Of a DNA stretch of 64,000 nucleotides, positions 1-11,200 are shown one piece after another (position 1 is the first letter of the stretch; each line of letters begins with the position of its first letter). The notes below the pieces were generated by a model that saw only the letters and a list, made by a program, of their open reading frames with translations, did not search any database and was not told where the DNA came from. Made by a program: the position numbers and the translations under genes. The DNA is from Lycocorax pyrrhopterus obiensis (taxonomy: Eukaryota; Chordata; Aves; Passeriformes; Paradisaeidae). The DNA lies in the NCBI GenBank assembly GCA_014706295.1, contig JACSVZ010000028.1:1282263-1346262 (forward strand), read 5' to 3'.

Positions 1-1923
1 ATTTCACCTAAATCCGGGGATTTTCTGCTTTTTGAGCAGATTTTTTGGACTCCTGATGTTTGTTGGGATTTTCCAACCCACCCTGGAGCCAGCCCCAGCC
101 CTGGGCAGGAGGCTGCTGGTCCTCCTCCCTCCTGGAAGTGATGACAAGGTGCTCGGTCTTCCTCACAACTCCCACTTGAGCTGTCCAAAGGCTCGTTAGG
201 AAATGGCCCTAATTAAGTTTGATGGATGGGGACTGGGGATTATTCCTAATCTCCCTGCAGCAGCCAGACCAGAAAGGATATTTCACACAAGAATTCAACT
301 GCAACTGCACAGCACGTGCGTGGCCTGACTCCACAGACCCAGAACCTGTTCCCAAGGTTTCAAATCCCGAGGAAAAAAGCCATGAAATGAGAAGTTTGGA
401 TTTTGATCCCATGGATAGTCCCTCCCTGGAGTCAGCCTTGCTATAAGGTGCTTTGTTGGATAAAAAGAATTGGGTTTATAAAGGTACCTAACAGGCCTCA
501 ATCACAAAACTGAGTCCAAAATTTAAAGTCCAGTGAACGTTAAGGATTTTCCCCTTCCAAAAAATAAGATGAAGGTTTTCTTTTCTGTATTTCCTTCCCT
601 ACTCCTCTGATGTGGGAGGGAACATTCCACACAGGAGGATATTTGACCATCCAAGCCCTTCCTTGAGCATTTTAGTCTTTGCACGTGGGCATGAAACTGC
701 GAAATAATGGAAGAAATCAACAGAGAAAACACATAAACCAGAAACAACTCCAGGTCTCTGCATTCCCAGTCCGAGTTCAAGCTGAAATCAAACAATTTCT
801 CCAAGTTTTCTGTACATGGATCTGCCTTGATGACCTGGAGATCACCCAGCAGGAGAAATCCGGGCTTTTGATGTCACAGCAAAGTACAAGAGAATAGCTG
901 GGATAATTTACAGACGGGCTTGCTCAGACCCCAGGACACAACATGCTCAAGCAACACCTGGGAAAGAAATGTTCCTGACCTGGGAAAGGGGGGAAAAACC
1001 AATTAGGATGAGCCAGATCAGCTCCTCAAACCGGTTTTCTGCAATCACAATCACAAACAGTTGCATCAGTGCAAAAGGGAGAATAATACGGGGCAGTGGG
1101 GGCAGCTCCGGGGGAAAACACAGATATATCCAAGGAAAACGATTTTACCAGGATTTACCAAGGAAAATTAACCAGCCCAGGGAGGAGTGGGGGTGTGCGC
1201 AGCATTCCCTGCCCAGCTTGCAGCCAGGAAAATCCCTTCTGCTTTAGCTCTCTCCCACAGCGGCTCATCCGGGAGCAAAATCCCCGTGGGCTGAGCTCCT
1301 CCCTGCCCAGGTGAGATCCCGAACAGCAGCACCGATCACACCCGAGCCGCTGCCAGCCCTGGAACCCCTGGGAAGCCGGGATGGAGCCGTGGCAGTGCCC
1401 ACGCCCCCGGGCAGCACCCTGAGCCACCCCGGCACCCAGTGCCCGCCTGCCGCGGGCTCATACCCCCCTCTCGTGGCAAACGCACGGCTCCCTGACCCCA
1501 CATGGGAAAGGCTTTCCCAGCGCCGGATCCCGCTCTGGCTTTGCAGAGCTCTTTCCAGAGGCTCTGCTGATGAAGCACATGAATATTGATGATCTGCAGA
1601 GATGCAGCAGCAAAAGCAGCCGCGGGGAGAGGCTCTCCGAGTTCAGCAGATGCTGCCGGGTGCAGGAACCTCCGGGGCAGGGAAAGGAGAGGGAACTGGG
1701 AGATTTTGTGGGGGAAAACAGGTCAAGCTGTTCAGTCATGCTCAGGAGACCAGGATCCTACACTGAACCAGGAAAGGGCAATCCCATTCCTTAAATGAAA
1801 GCTTTGGAGAAGTCTTCACCTGTTCTTAGAAGGCAATGGCTCCGTGGAGCAGCAGTTTTACAGCCGGACAGCCCTGCGTGGCTCCATCATGGAATATCCT
1901 GAGTGGGAAAGGATCCACAGGGA

Positions 1924-2032
1924 CCAGAGCCCAGCTCCTGGCCCTGCACAGACACCCCAACAATCCCCCCTGTGCCCGGGAGCATTGTCCAAAGGCTCCT
2001 GGAGCTCTGGCAGGGTTGTGCTGCCGTCCTGC
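1924..2032 (-). mobile_element. CR1 LINE 3' fragment, reverse
   Basis: It carries the reverse-orientation CR1 signature: 'CAGCTCCTGGCCCTGCACA', a CCCCAACAATCCC block and then 'CTCCTGGAGCTCTGGCAG'. The same block recurs in MPV17L2 intron 2. It is truncated and has no coding capacity. Confidence 0.7.
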
Positions 2033-2104
2033 CTTGCAGGTGAGAACGAGCACAGACGGCTCCGGCTGCCCTTCCCTGACCCAGTTTAGGGTGTTTTTTG
2101 GGGA

Positions 2105-2300
2105 CACGGATCTGTTGGAGCAAGTCCAGAGGAGGATTAAAGGGATGGAGCACCTCTCCTGCAAGGAAAGGCTGGGAGAGTTGGGACTGCTCAGCCCGGA
2201 GAAGAGCAGCTCTGGGGTCACGTCATTGTGGCCTTCCCAGGCCTGGAACATGGGGAGAGACTTTGGACAAGGGCCTGGAGTGACAGGACAATTTGGAATG
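2105..2300 (+). mobile_element. CR1 LINE fragment, forward
   Basis: It matches the CR1 ORF2 end and 3' region: 'GAGCAAGTCCAGAGGAGG', then an 'AAGGCTGGGAGAGTTGGGA' block and a GTGACAGGACAA tail. It lies head to head with the reverse fragment just upstream, so two insertions sit close together. Confidence 0.75.
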
Positions 2301-3687
2301 TGGGATCTGTCCTCTGCTCTGCTGGGAGCAGGAAAACCCCTTCGGGATGATGACCTAAAGCTCCCACATCCTCTCACACCACTAATCACAGCTCCTTCCC
2401 AAGAACCCCCTCAGAGGGGACACAAATTTGGGTACTCAATCAAATCACCACCCCCACGAATTCTGGAGGAATCCAATGGGTTTGAGACATTTCCTCTCTG
2501 TCAAACGCTGCTGGAACGAGCTGGGATTCAGCTGTCGTGAGCAGGGGGAGGGAGCTCGTGTACCCACACACAGAGATGTAATCTCATGTCAGAATTAAGC
2601 CAGCCCAGAGAGCAAGTGCATTAGTCCCTGCTGAGAAGGGATCTGGGGACAGAGGGGGAGAAACGACTGGGAAGGGACTTTTCCAGCTCAGGAAGGGGAG
2701 TGACAGAACTCACTGCAGCCTCCTCGCTTCCCTCCAGGACAGAGAGTCCTGGTGGAGCCGCTCACGTCCAGGCTCCGAGGCCCAGCCAAAGCCTGTTTGC
2801 TTTCCCTGCACTTCCCACATCCCAGGCACAGCCAAGGTCTCCTGGAAAAAGCTGCTCCTTCACCCTCCAAGAGCCCCAGCAGGGCTGCCAAAGCTGTGTG
2901 AGTGCAGCAGAGCCAGAGGGGACGGTGTGTCCTGCGTTAACACCCCAAAGATCCCACAGGATCTTTATCAGGGCTGATAAACCCGAGCTGGGTCACTCCC
3001 TCCCTTGTGCCAAGTGACATCTTCCCATCTCCACAGCAACACGATTTTCCAGGGACAACACCACCTGCTTCCTTGCCTCTTTTCCCACTTATTTGCATGG
3101 AACCATGTCCACAGGAGAGGGACAGCTGCCTTTTTGTCACTGAGTTAGGCTCGAAGTGACGGATCCTGGCCGGGCTGATGCTCTGCAGCGTTGCTGAATG
3201 CAGGTCACTGCACAACACAGCCCCCTGAGGCACCAGGAGCAGCCTGGAGTGGCACAGGACACAAATTAAACCAGCTGGGTACAAATCCCTAAGGAAAAGG
3301 GATCAGCAAGGTCACAGCCCCAGGAGCGTCTCTCACTCGAGGCAGGGAAGGGCAAATCCTCAAGATCCATTTTTAAGGCAAGGGTGAGTCTTCCAGAACA
3401 AAGACAGGATGGAAAACTGGCACAGCCTCATCCAGGGGAAAACTGGGGATGGTTCTCATTTTGCAAAGCCTCCTCAGCTGCTGCAGCAAGGGCTGCTCCA
3501 AGTTTAGATGACATTGCATCAGTCCTCTCCACCTCTCAGTCAGGAGGAGGAAGAAAAAAGCCATCTACCCTTAGTCGGCAAAAATCCGGTGTTAGGGAGG
3601 GCTCTGGACAAAAATAGCACTGAGGTTTTATTTTTTCCAGAGCTAAATTAAAATGTGGGGGTTTTTTTTCTTGTGATTCTGCCCTGC

Positions 3688-4170
3688 TCAGGTGAGACCG
3701 CACCTGCAGAGCTGCCTCCAGCTCTGGGGTCCCCAGCATAGGAGGGATGTGGAGCTGCTGGAGAGAGTCCAGAGGAGGCACCAGGATGCTCAGAGGGATG
3801 GAGCAGCTCTGTGGGGAAAGGCTGGGAGAGCTGGGATTGTTCAGCCTGGAGAAGAGAAGCTTTGGGGTGACCTCATTGTGGCCTTGCAGTGCCGACAAAA
3901 AAGATGGAGAGAGACGATTTCCTAGGGCCTGGAGGGACAGGACACAGGGAATGGCTTCCCAGCGCCACGGGGAAGATGGGATACTGAGAAGGAATTCCTC
4001 CCTGTGAGGGTGGGGAGGCCCTGGAATTGAATTCCCAGAGAAGCTGGGGCTGCCCCTGGATCCCTGGAATTGTCCAAGGCCAGGCTGGAGCGGCCTGGGA
4101 TAGCACAAGGTGTCCCGGCCCATGGCACCAAAAGGGTGGCACCAAGGCTCCATCCACTTGTAAGACACCC
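3688..4170 (+). mobile_element. CR1 LINE 3' end, forward (longest forward copy)
   Basis: This is a near-continuous CR1 3' end. It starts at the 'GTGAGACCGCACCTGCAGAG' block, passes through 'GAGAGAGTCCAGAGGAGGC' and the 'CTGGGAGAGCTGGGATTGTT' block, then 'GAAGGAATTCCTCCCTGTG' and the 3' UTR. It is 5'-truncated, like nearly all avian CR1 copies. Confidence 0.85.
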
Positions 4171-6344
4171 CAGAAAACACCTGGAATGAACAGGAATGCA
4201 GGGCAGGGATCCAACTTATTCATCAATAACAGGAAAAGTCCCCAAAATAGCGGTTTTGGAAGGTTCCAAAGCTATTTGAGAAGCCAGGCCAGATTTGACA
4301 AATAGCTCCAGCCAAAATGGAGAAAATAATTAGAAAAACATTGAAACGTGTCATTTTTAGTTGTTGTTCTTATTTTTTTTTTCAAACTGAAACATTTTAC
4401 TTCGGAAATGATGAAACATTTTAGTCCCAGCAGGATCTTGGAGCCTTTGTCCCAGCGAAACAGGAATGTTTATTCGGTTTGTCACCAACTGACTGAGTTA
4501 AATGTCAGGAGGAAATTTCAGTGTTGCTTTTTCGTGTAAAAATAAAAATTAAAAATGCACACCAGATTTTATCTGGTGGCACACAGGGCATTAGAAGAGG
4601 CCAGATAAAGGCTTGAAGGCAAGCACCTTTCCTGTGCAGATCCTCAACTCCCCTAATTCCCAACAGGCTGAGCCACGGGGGATTAGCCAACCTGCACGGA
4701 AAGGGGACGGGGTGACCTCAGGTGACAGCAGAGGCCAGAAGAGAAGGTCCCTTTTGGGAGCCTCCCCTGGAGCTGCCCCAGAACGGCCCTGGGAACAGCA
4801 GGGCTGAAGGTGATGAAGGCTGACAGGGACAAAGGCTGGTGAGAGATGCCCCCCAGAGCTCCCAGAATGGAGAATTGGGACCTTCCTCCCGTTCCCGTGC
4901 CCAGGGCACTGGGAAAAGCCACATCCTGCCTCTTCCATCAGCACAGCAGCCTCTGCCAAGGAATCCGCCTCTCCCGCGACTGGGGCCTTGGCTGCCTCTA
5001 ATTTTAGGGTCTGATGAAAAGGCTTGGGGTCTCCTCCAAGCTTTCCTAACAAAGGGCTGAGCGCCACAGCCAAGAGCCCCGGGGTCCCGCAGTGCTCCCA
5101 GCACTCCCACGTGAGCCCAGATGTCCCGTGCCTTTCCCTGCCCACACACCACGGCAGCGCCGCCGATCCAAGCGCTCGTCACCGCGGATCGTTATCCCAG
5201 CTCCGGGAATGATCGCTCCCGGTGATCCGATATCCACAACGGACCCCGAGCTCCAGCACACGGAGAGCTCATCCCAAACCCATAGGCCTTGCCCAGATCA
5301 TGACCTTTAGCTCCTCCAAACGCTAAGTCAGCTCTTAAACCAGCCAGGAGGGACCTGCAGCAGGAAGAGGTTTCCAAACTCCATGACACAAAGCCTGGAG
5401 CGGCTGCTTCCGAGCTTTTGAGGTGCACACCCCAATCCCAAATTGTCCCAGCACATGTTTTCTTGGAGCAGACAGAGCTTGCAGGGGCTTGGTGCGAGGC
5501 ACAGAGAGCCCAGCGTGTCCAGATGGAGGGGATGGAGCTGGTGATTACGGCAGGGAGGGAATTGGGAGCTGGGACATGAAACCAGAGAGGGGAAACGTTT
5601 AAAGCTTTAATCTTGGAAACAGCTTCCTGATAGGAGATTTATGAGCAATGGGAATAGTCTCCTTTGCAGAAGGCTGGAAGCTGTGCTGCTAAAACGAGAC
5701 CGGATAAAAGAGGAGACAAGGCATGAGGAATGGATTTGGTTTGAGCAGAAGACAGGACCCGGAGGTTCCCTCCCAGCTCCAGCCACCTTCCCACACATCC
5801 AACCCCACACGTGGGACGTTCACCCCTCTGGCACCAGGAACCAACACTCAGCACTGCTCCAGACGAGTGTGACCAGCCCCAATCTCTCTCCCCATGGCAG
5901 CTGCTCCTGAGGCTAATACAGAGCCTCATTTTTTGGCTAATTCCTGGTGTGGTAGCCAGACTCCAGGGCTTGACACATCCGACTTTTGTGTGGGAGCCTG
6001 TGGAAGGGGCAGGTTCATTAATACGTGTTTAACTTGGACCTTGAAGGAGCTGAACTTTTCCTGACTTAGTTCTCCCTGTATCTATATCCCACTTTCCTGT
6101 AATCAACCTTTCCCTTTTTCCTGCCTTGGCCTTTCCCAGTGAGTTCGTGGGTATTGGTTTTCTCTAAAGCTGCTTTAGTGCTGCTGGAGGATGTGGGACT
6201 GACAGCTGTGGCCTTCCAAGCTCTGTATTCACCCTACATTTATCCAGCTCCTCGTTCCCCTGGCTCCTCTTCCAACCTCAGCACGACCTGAAGGGGTGAA
6301 AAGATGTAAGAGACAAGAGCAGCACCTCTCCATACCTAGCAGAG

Positions 6345-6540
6345 AGTCGTGGAATGGTTTGGGTTGGAAGAGACCTCAAAGCTCACCCATTCCCACCCCT
6401 GAATGGCCAAGGACATCTTCCACTAGACCAGGTTGCTCCAAACCCTGTCCAACCTGGGAAAGGGTTTGTTGGGATGCTCATCCAAGGCTCAGCCTCGTAA
6501 AGCTGCCGAGCCAGTGCCCTGAGCAGGGATTAGATGCTGA
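6345..6540 (-). mobile_element. CR1 LINE 3' end, reverse
   Basis: It begins with the reverse complement of a CR1 terminus ('GGAATGGTTTGGGTTGGAAG') and continues into 'CACTAGACCAGGTTGCTCC'. It is a short 5'-truncated copy. Confidence 0.8.
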
Positions 6541-8164
6541 AGTCTGACCTCAGCCGGGTGCAGCCAGCCCAAAGCACTCTGACTTCGGGCTTATTGCCCC
6601 ACAAAACCAGCAGTGAAATCACTTCATTAATCCCCAGAGCCTCGTTTCCTTCCTTCCTTCCTTCCCCCAGCCAAGCTGAAGCTTAAAATAGTATTTCACA
6701 TTCCTCATATTTCGCTCCAGAACTAATTAACACCCAATCAGCCCAAAGCTCTTCCCACAGCAGCCTGGCCCCATCATGCAACCTGCCCACCCTTGGCAGC
6801 AGCAGGAGCACCCACCGGGCTCCCAGCTCCTCCCAAAAGCCATTTCTGACGGAGCATCTGGAAAGAACTGTGCTGAAACAGGAAAACACCAGAACTCAAG
6901 CCCCACATGCACTTTTACCTCCACTCCACGTGCACACACAACTCTGCAGTGCCCATAAACAATCTCAACGCCGTGGTAATTCCCCAACACCACGAGTGCA
7001 GTCACTCTTCCAGAGGTTCCAGCAGCTCCTAAATTAGGACAAAACCCACGAGTTACCCTCTGTCTCCTTGTTGGTTACCTCCACGGAGCAGGGCTGACGC
7101 CATGTCCAGCCTCATGGACACAAAGAGGACAGTTCTTACCCGGCTAAAAAAGCACCTTGGATTCAGCAGAGGGTGTGGGACAAGAAAGATGGAGCCCAGG
7201 TCTTGCTTCACTTGGATTTCACAGCCTTTTCTCGACCTCTCAGCAGCCCGGGCCAAGCGTGAGTCAAACGGGGCCGTGGAGATGATGGAGCTGGAAAGGA
7301 AACGTCATCCAGGAGGGCTCCAAATACGTCACCCATGAGACATCAGCCCCCTCACTACAGCATCGTTCTTGCTCACACACGTCAGGCTCGGAGGATCACG
7401 GAGGGGTTGTGGACCAGGAGAGGGTGTAAAGAGTAGCACAAGCACAGGGAAGATGTGGCAGCTACAGGGGAGGGAGAAAAGGTCAAACGCACCACTCTTG
7501 ATGCGTTTATTTGGTTTTCAGCCCAAATTTCCACCCACGGACCGAAGGCAAGGGCAGCCTGAACACTCCAGGCAGCTCGTGAGCAAGAGCTGGTTCATCC
7601 CTTCAGCACTGCGCAGCCAGTGCTTGTGTTTACTGCTTAAAAATAACACTAAAAATACAAAAAACTCATACCAAGTATCCCACACCTCTGTGGAGCTCCA
7701 TCCTCTCCCCCTGGCAGTACTGAGGACCTAGGAGAGCCAGACGCTCACCCCAAAACCAGGGAATTGTTTAAGGAAAGACAACGTGGCACTTGGTGTGTCA
7801 GGCCGACATGGTGCTGTCCAGTCGTTAAGTTGAACTCAGTGATCTCAGGGGTTCTTCCCTGTCCTTCCAGCCGTGCCCACCCTCAGGGGCCAGGCCTGGG
7901 GCAGCAGCTGTGACCCTCATTAACGTGGACCCCTCACACCCAGGTGTCCCCAAAGAGAAGCCTTAAGGAGCTGCCACAAGGGACGACACCTCTCCCCGGT
8001 ACAAGGGCTGCACACCAGCCTTCTTTCCCTGCTTGGGCAGCCCTGACAACCACGAGGGACTGTGGGCAGCCCCCAAACCGGCCTGGGAGAGCGTCCGAAC
8101 CCCGGACACAACAGACCAAACACGGCCGCGGCTCCCGCCGTTGTGAGGCGGCCGCGCCTCGGTC

Positions 8165-8251
8165 AGGGTTTATATAGTGCCCGCCGCGCGCGCGCCCGGT
8201 CACGTGCCCTCCCCCCGCCCCGCCTCTGACGTCATCGCCGCGCGCGGCAGC
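8165..8251 (+). promoter_or_regulatory. DUS3L: DUS3L promoter region
   Basis: The last 90 bases before the DUS3L start codon are CpG-rich. They hold a perfect CRE, TGACGTCA, at 8227-8234, and a CACGTG E-box near 8201. A TATATA stretch lies at about 8170-8177; on the minus strand it reads TATATAAA, so transcription could also run away from DUS3L. The transcription start is not visible directly. Confidence 0.6.
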
Positions 8252-11200
8252 ATGGCAGCGGTGGCGGCGCCCGGCGTGGCGCCGGTTCGAGCCCGGTGAG
8301 TGCGGGGTCGGGGCCTCGGCGCTGCCCGGCCCCTCCTTAACCCCCCCCCCCGGAACGTGCCCGACCCCTCTGGAACCCCCCCAAAACGGGCTCGATCCCT
8401 TGATAACCTTCTCCGGTACGTGCCCGGTCCATTCATAAACCCCCCTGGTACATTCCCGCTCCCTCCATCCCCCAGTACGTCCCTGGTCCCTCTATAATCC
8501 TCCCAGTACATTCCCGACCTCTCCATACCCCACCCCAGTCCATGCCCAGCCCCTCCTGCCCCTGGGACAGCCCCTGTCCCCCCGTAACCCTGCTGCTGAC
8601 CCCCGTTTTCCACGGACACCCGCAGGTTCCTCACCTCCAAGGAGCAGTTCCACGCCTACCTGCGGGCAGGGGGCGAGGAGGAGGAGGAAAAGGAGAAGAA
8701 GAAGGAAGAGGAGCAGGTCAGCAGCTCCCAGAGCGAACCCCCAGCCAAGCGGGTGAAGGTAGAGGAGCTCAGCCAGGATGGGGAAAGCCAAGGGAATGCT
8801 GGAGAGGAGGAGAAGGAGCGCCCGGAGAAGAAGAGAGCCCGGGGGCAGAACAAGAGCCGCCCCTGCATGAAACCCAGCTGCTACGAGCAGAGCAGGCTGT
8901 GCCCCTCGGTGACACAGGTGGGACACTGGGCCCTGCTCCGGCTGGGTTAGGTGGGATATTGGGAAGGAATTGTTCCCTGTGAGGGTGCCAGGCCCTGGCA
9001 CAGGGTGCCCAGAGAAGCTGTGGCTGCCCCTGGATCCCTGGAAGTGTCCAAGGCCAGGCTGGACGGGGCTTGGAGCACCCTGGGATAGTGGAAGGTGTCC
9101 CTGCCGTGGCAGGGGTGGCACTGGATGGAATTTAAGGGCCTTTCCAACCTAAAGCAGTCTGGGATTCCATAAAAACCAGCCGGGAGAGGGTGACGTGGGA
9201 TGAGCCGAGTGGCACAAGTGAAGCATCACCTCCCCCGAGGTGTGTCCATCCCTCCCCTCCTGCAGCACATCCCTGGGAGCGTTCCCCACCTCACCTGGGG
9301 CTCTCAGGTGCTCAGGGCAGTTCTGGGCTGTGCTGCTCCATCCCCCCCTTGCCCTGCCCCGTGCCGTCCGCAGGGCTGTGCCGGGCAGTGCCACTTCGGG
9401 CCGCGCTGCCGCTTCCTGCACGACGTGTCCGAGTACCTGGCGGGGAAGCCGGCGGACCTGGGCCAGCGCTGCGTCCTCTTCGACACCTTCGGCCGCTGTC
9501 CCTACGGTGTCACCTGCCGCTTCGGCCAGGCCCACCTCGGGGACGGCCACCAGAACCTGGTCAACGCCGCCCTGGCCCAGCAGTGGGAAGGGAAGCTGCT
9601 GGTGAAGAACAGCCTCTCCAAGGAGCTCCAGCAGCAGCTGCGCAAGAGGAAGTTCAGCTTCCAGAAGGCCGAGGAGTTTCTCCGCGGGCTCCGCGGTGGG
9701 AAGGGAGGCAAAGCCGCGGGGGGCTCCACAGAGGTGTCCAACTGCACAGCACCCCGGGAGGGCCTGGGAGGCAGCCCTGTGCTGCAGGAGCAGGGAGAAG
9801 ATCCCAAACCAGAGGCCCTGCAGAGCTCCCGAGGGGCTGAGGATGCTCCCAAACCAGAGGCCCTGCAGAGCTCCCGAGGGGCTGAGGATGCTCCTTCCAT
9901 CCCAACCCTGGGCCCGCTGACGGATGAAGATGTCACGAAGCTGCGGCCGTGCGAGAAGAAGAAGGTGAGAGTCCCTCGTGTCCCGATCCCATGGTGGAGA
10001 CTGGGCGTGGAAAGATGGAAGAGAAACCCCTTGGAGAGCCTTTAGCTGGGGGAGGCTGGCAGAGCACTCCTTATATATGGAAGGAATTCCTCCCTGTGAG
10101 GGTGGGGAGGGGCTGGGATGGAATTCCCAGAGCAGCTGTGGCTGCCCCTGGATCCCTGGCAGTGTCCAAGGCCAGGTTGGACAGGGCTTGGAGCACCCTG
10201 GGACAGCGGAAGGTGTTGCTTCCCAAGGCAGGGCCATGGAATTGGATGATCCTTAAGGTCCTTTCCAACCCGGACCGTTCTGTGATTCCATAAAAACCAC
10301 GGCAGCCCTGCTAACCTGCTCCTCCATCCCTGTTTTCCAGCTGGAAATCCAAGGCAAGCTCTACCTGGCTCCGCTGACCACGGTAGGTGGATAACTCCAT
10401 CCTGTTGCCAAAATTTGGTGCTGACACGGTTGGAGCAGGGCAAATCTGACAATCCCTGCTGTCCCTGCCAGTGCGGCAACCTCCCTTTCCGACGGATCTG
10501 CAAACGCTTTGGGGCAGATGTCACCTGTGGGGAGATGGCCGTGTGCACCAACCTGCTGCAGGGCCAGTCCTCCGAGTGGGCTCTGCTCAAGCGCCACCAC
10601 ACCGAGGACATTTTCGGGGTGCAGGTCGGTGTTGTCACCCCATAACCCGCCACTAACTCGCTTCCCAGGGGAAAAGCTGCCTCTGGAACTCAGGGAAGCT
10701 GTTTCCCTTTGGCAGCTGGAGGGAGCCTTTCCAGACACCATGACCAAGTGTGCAGAGCTCCTGAACAGGACAATCGACGTGGATTTCGTTGACATCAACG
10801 TCGGGTGTCCCATTGACCTGGTCTACAAGAAGGTGAGAAGTTCTGTGTTTGGTTTCCTTCCGTGAATCCTTGTCTTCTCCCTCACTCCCTGCTGCCTGAT
10901 TGCTCCTTCCAGTCTGATCCAGAGCTCCCAGTTCATTTGTGGGCAGTAGATCTCAATGAGAAGGGGATTAAGGTGCTCAGGGAGCAGGGAATGGCTGTCT
11001 CTGACTGGCAGGATTTGGGAGGGAAAAGCACTCCGGGGTTTTTTTTGGTTGAAGGATCCACTTTCTCCAAGCTTTGAGATGCTCCAAGCCTTACCTGAGC
11101 AGCTCCAAGGACTCTGCACTGTGTGAGGAAGAGGAAAAGTCCTGACTGTGCCGTGTTTTGTCCCTCAGGGAGGAGGCTGTGCTTTGATGACTCGCTCCAA

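Larger units (their letters stand above)
1..8160. other. gene-poor flank upstream of DUS3L
   Basis: No exon chain, conserved protein or RNA gene could be recognised on either strand here. The open frames are short, share no family motifs and fall largely in CR1 copies or GC-rich sequence. CR1 fragments are listed separately. A possible 34-bp mini-exon near 7227-7260 has splice-like edges but no supporting neighbours. The stretch may hold untranslated or intronic sequence of a neighbouring gene, which cannot be told from sequence alone. Confidence 0.5.

Noticed and set aside
7227..7260. 34-bp mini-exon with acceptor and donor in the 5' flank
   Set aside because: Both splice signals are plausible, but no flanking exon, frame or homology supports it.
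9240..9373. Extension of DUS3L exon 3 upstream in the same open frame
   Set aside because: A clear acceptor (CCGCAG) precedes GCAGQCHF at 9374 and the upstream part includes the end of a CR1 copy region. Exon 2 joins in phase only at 9374.
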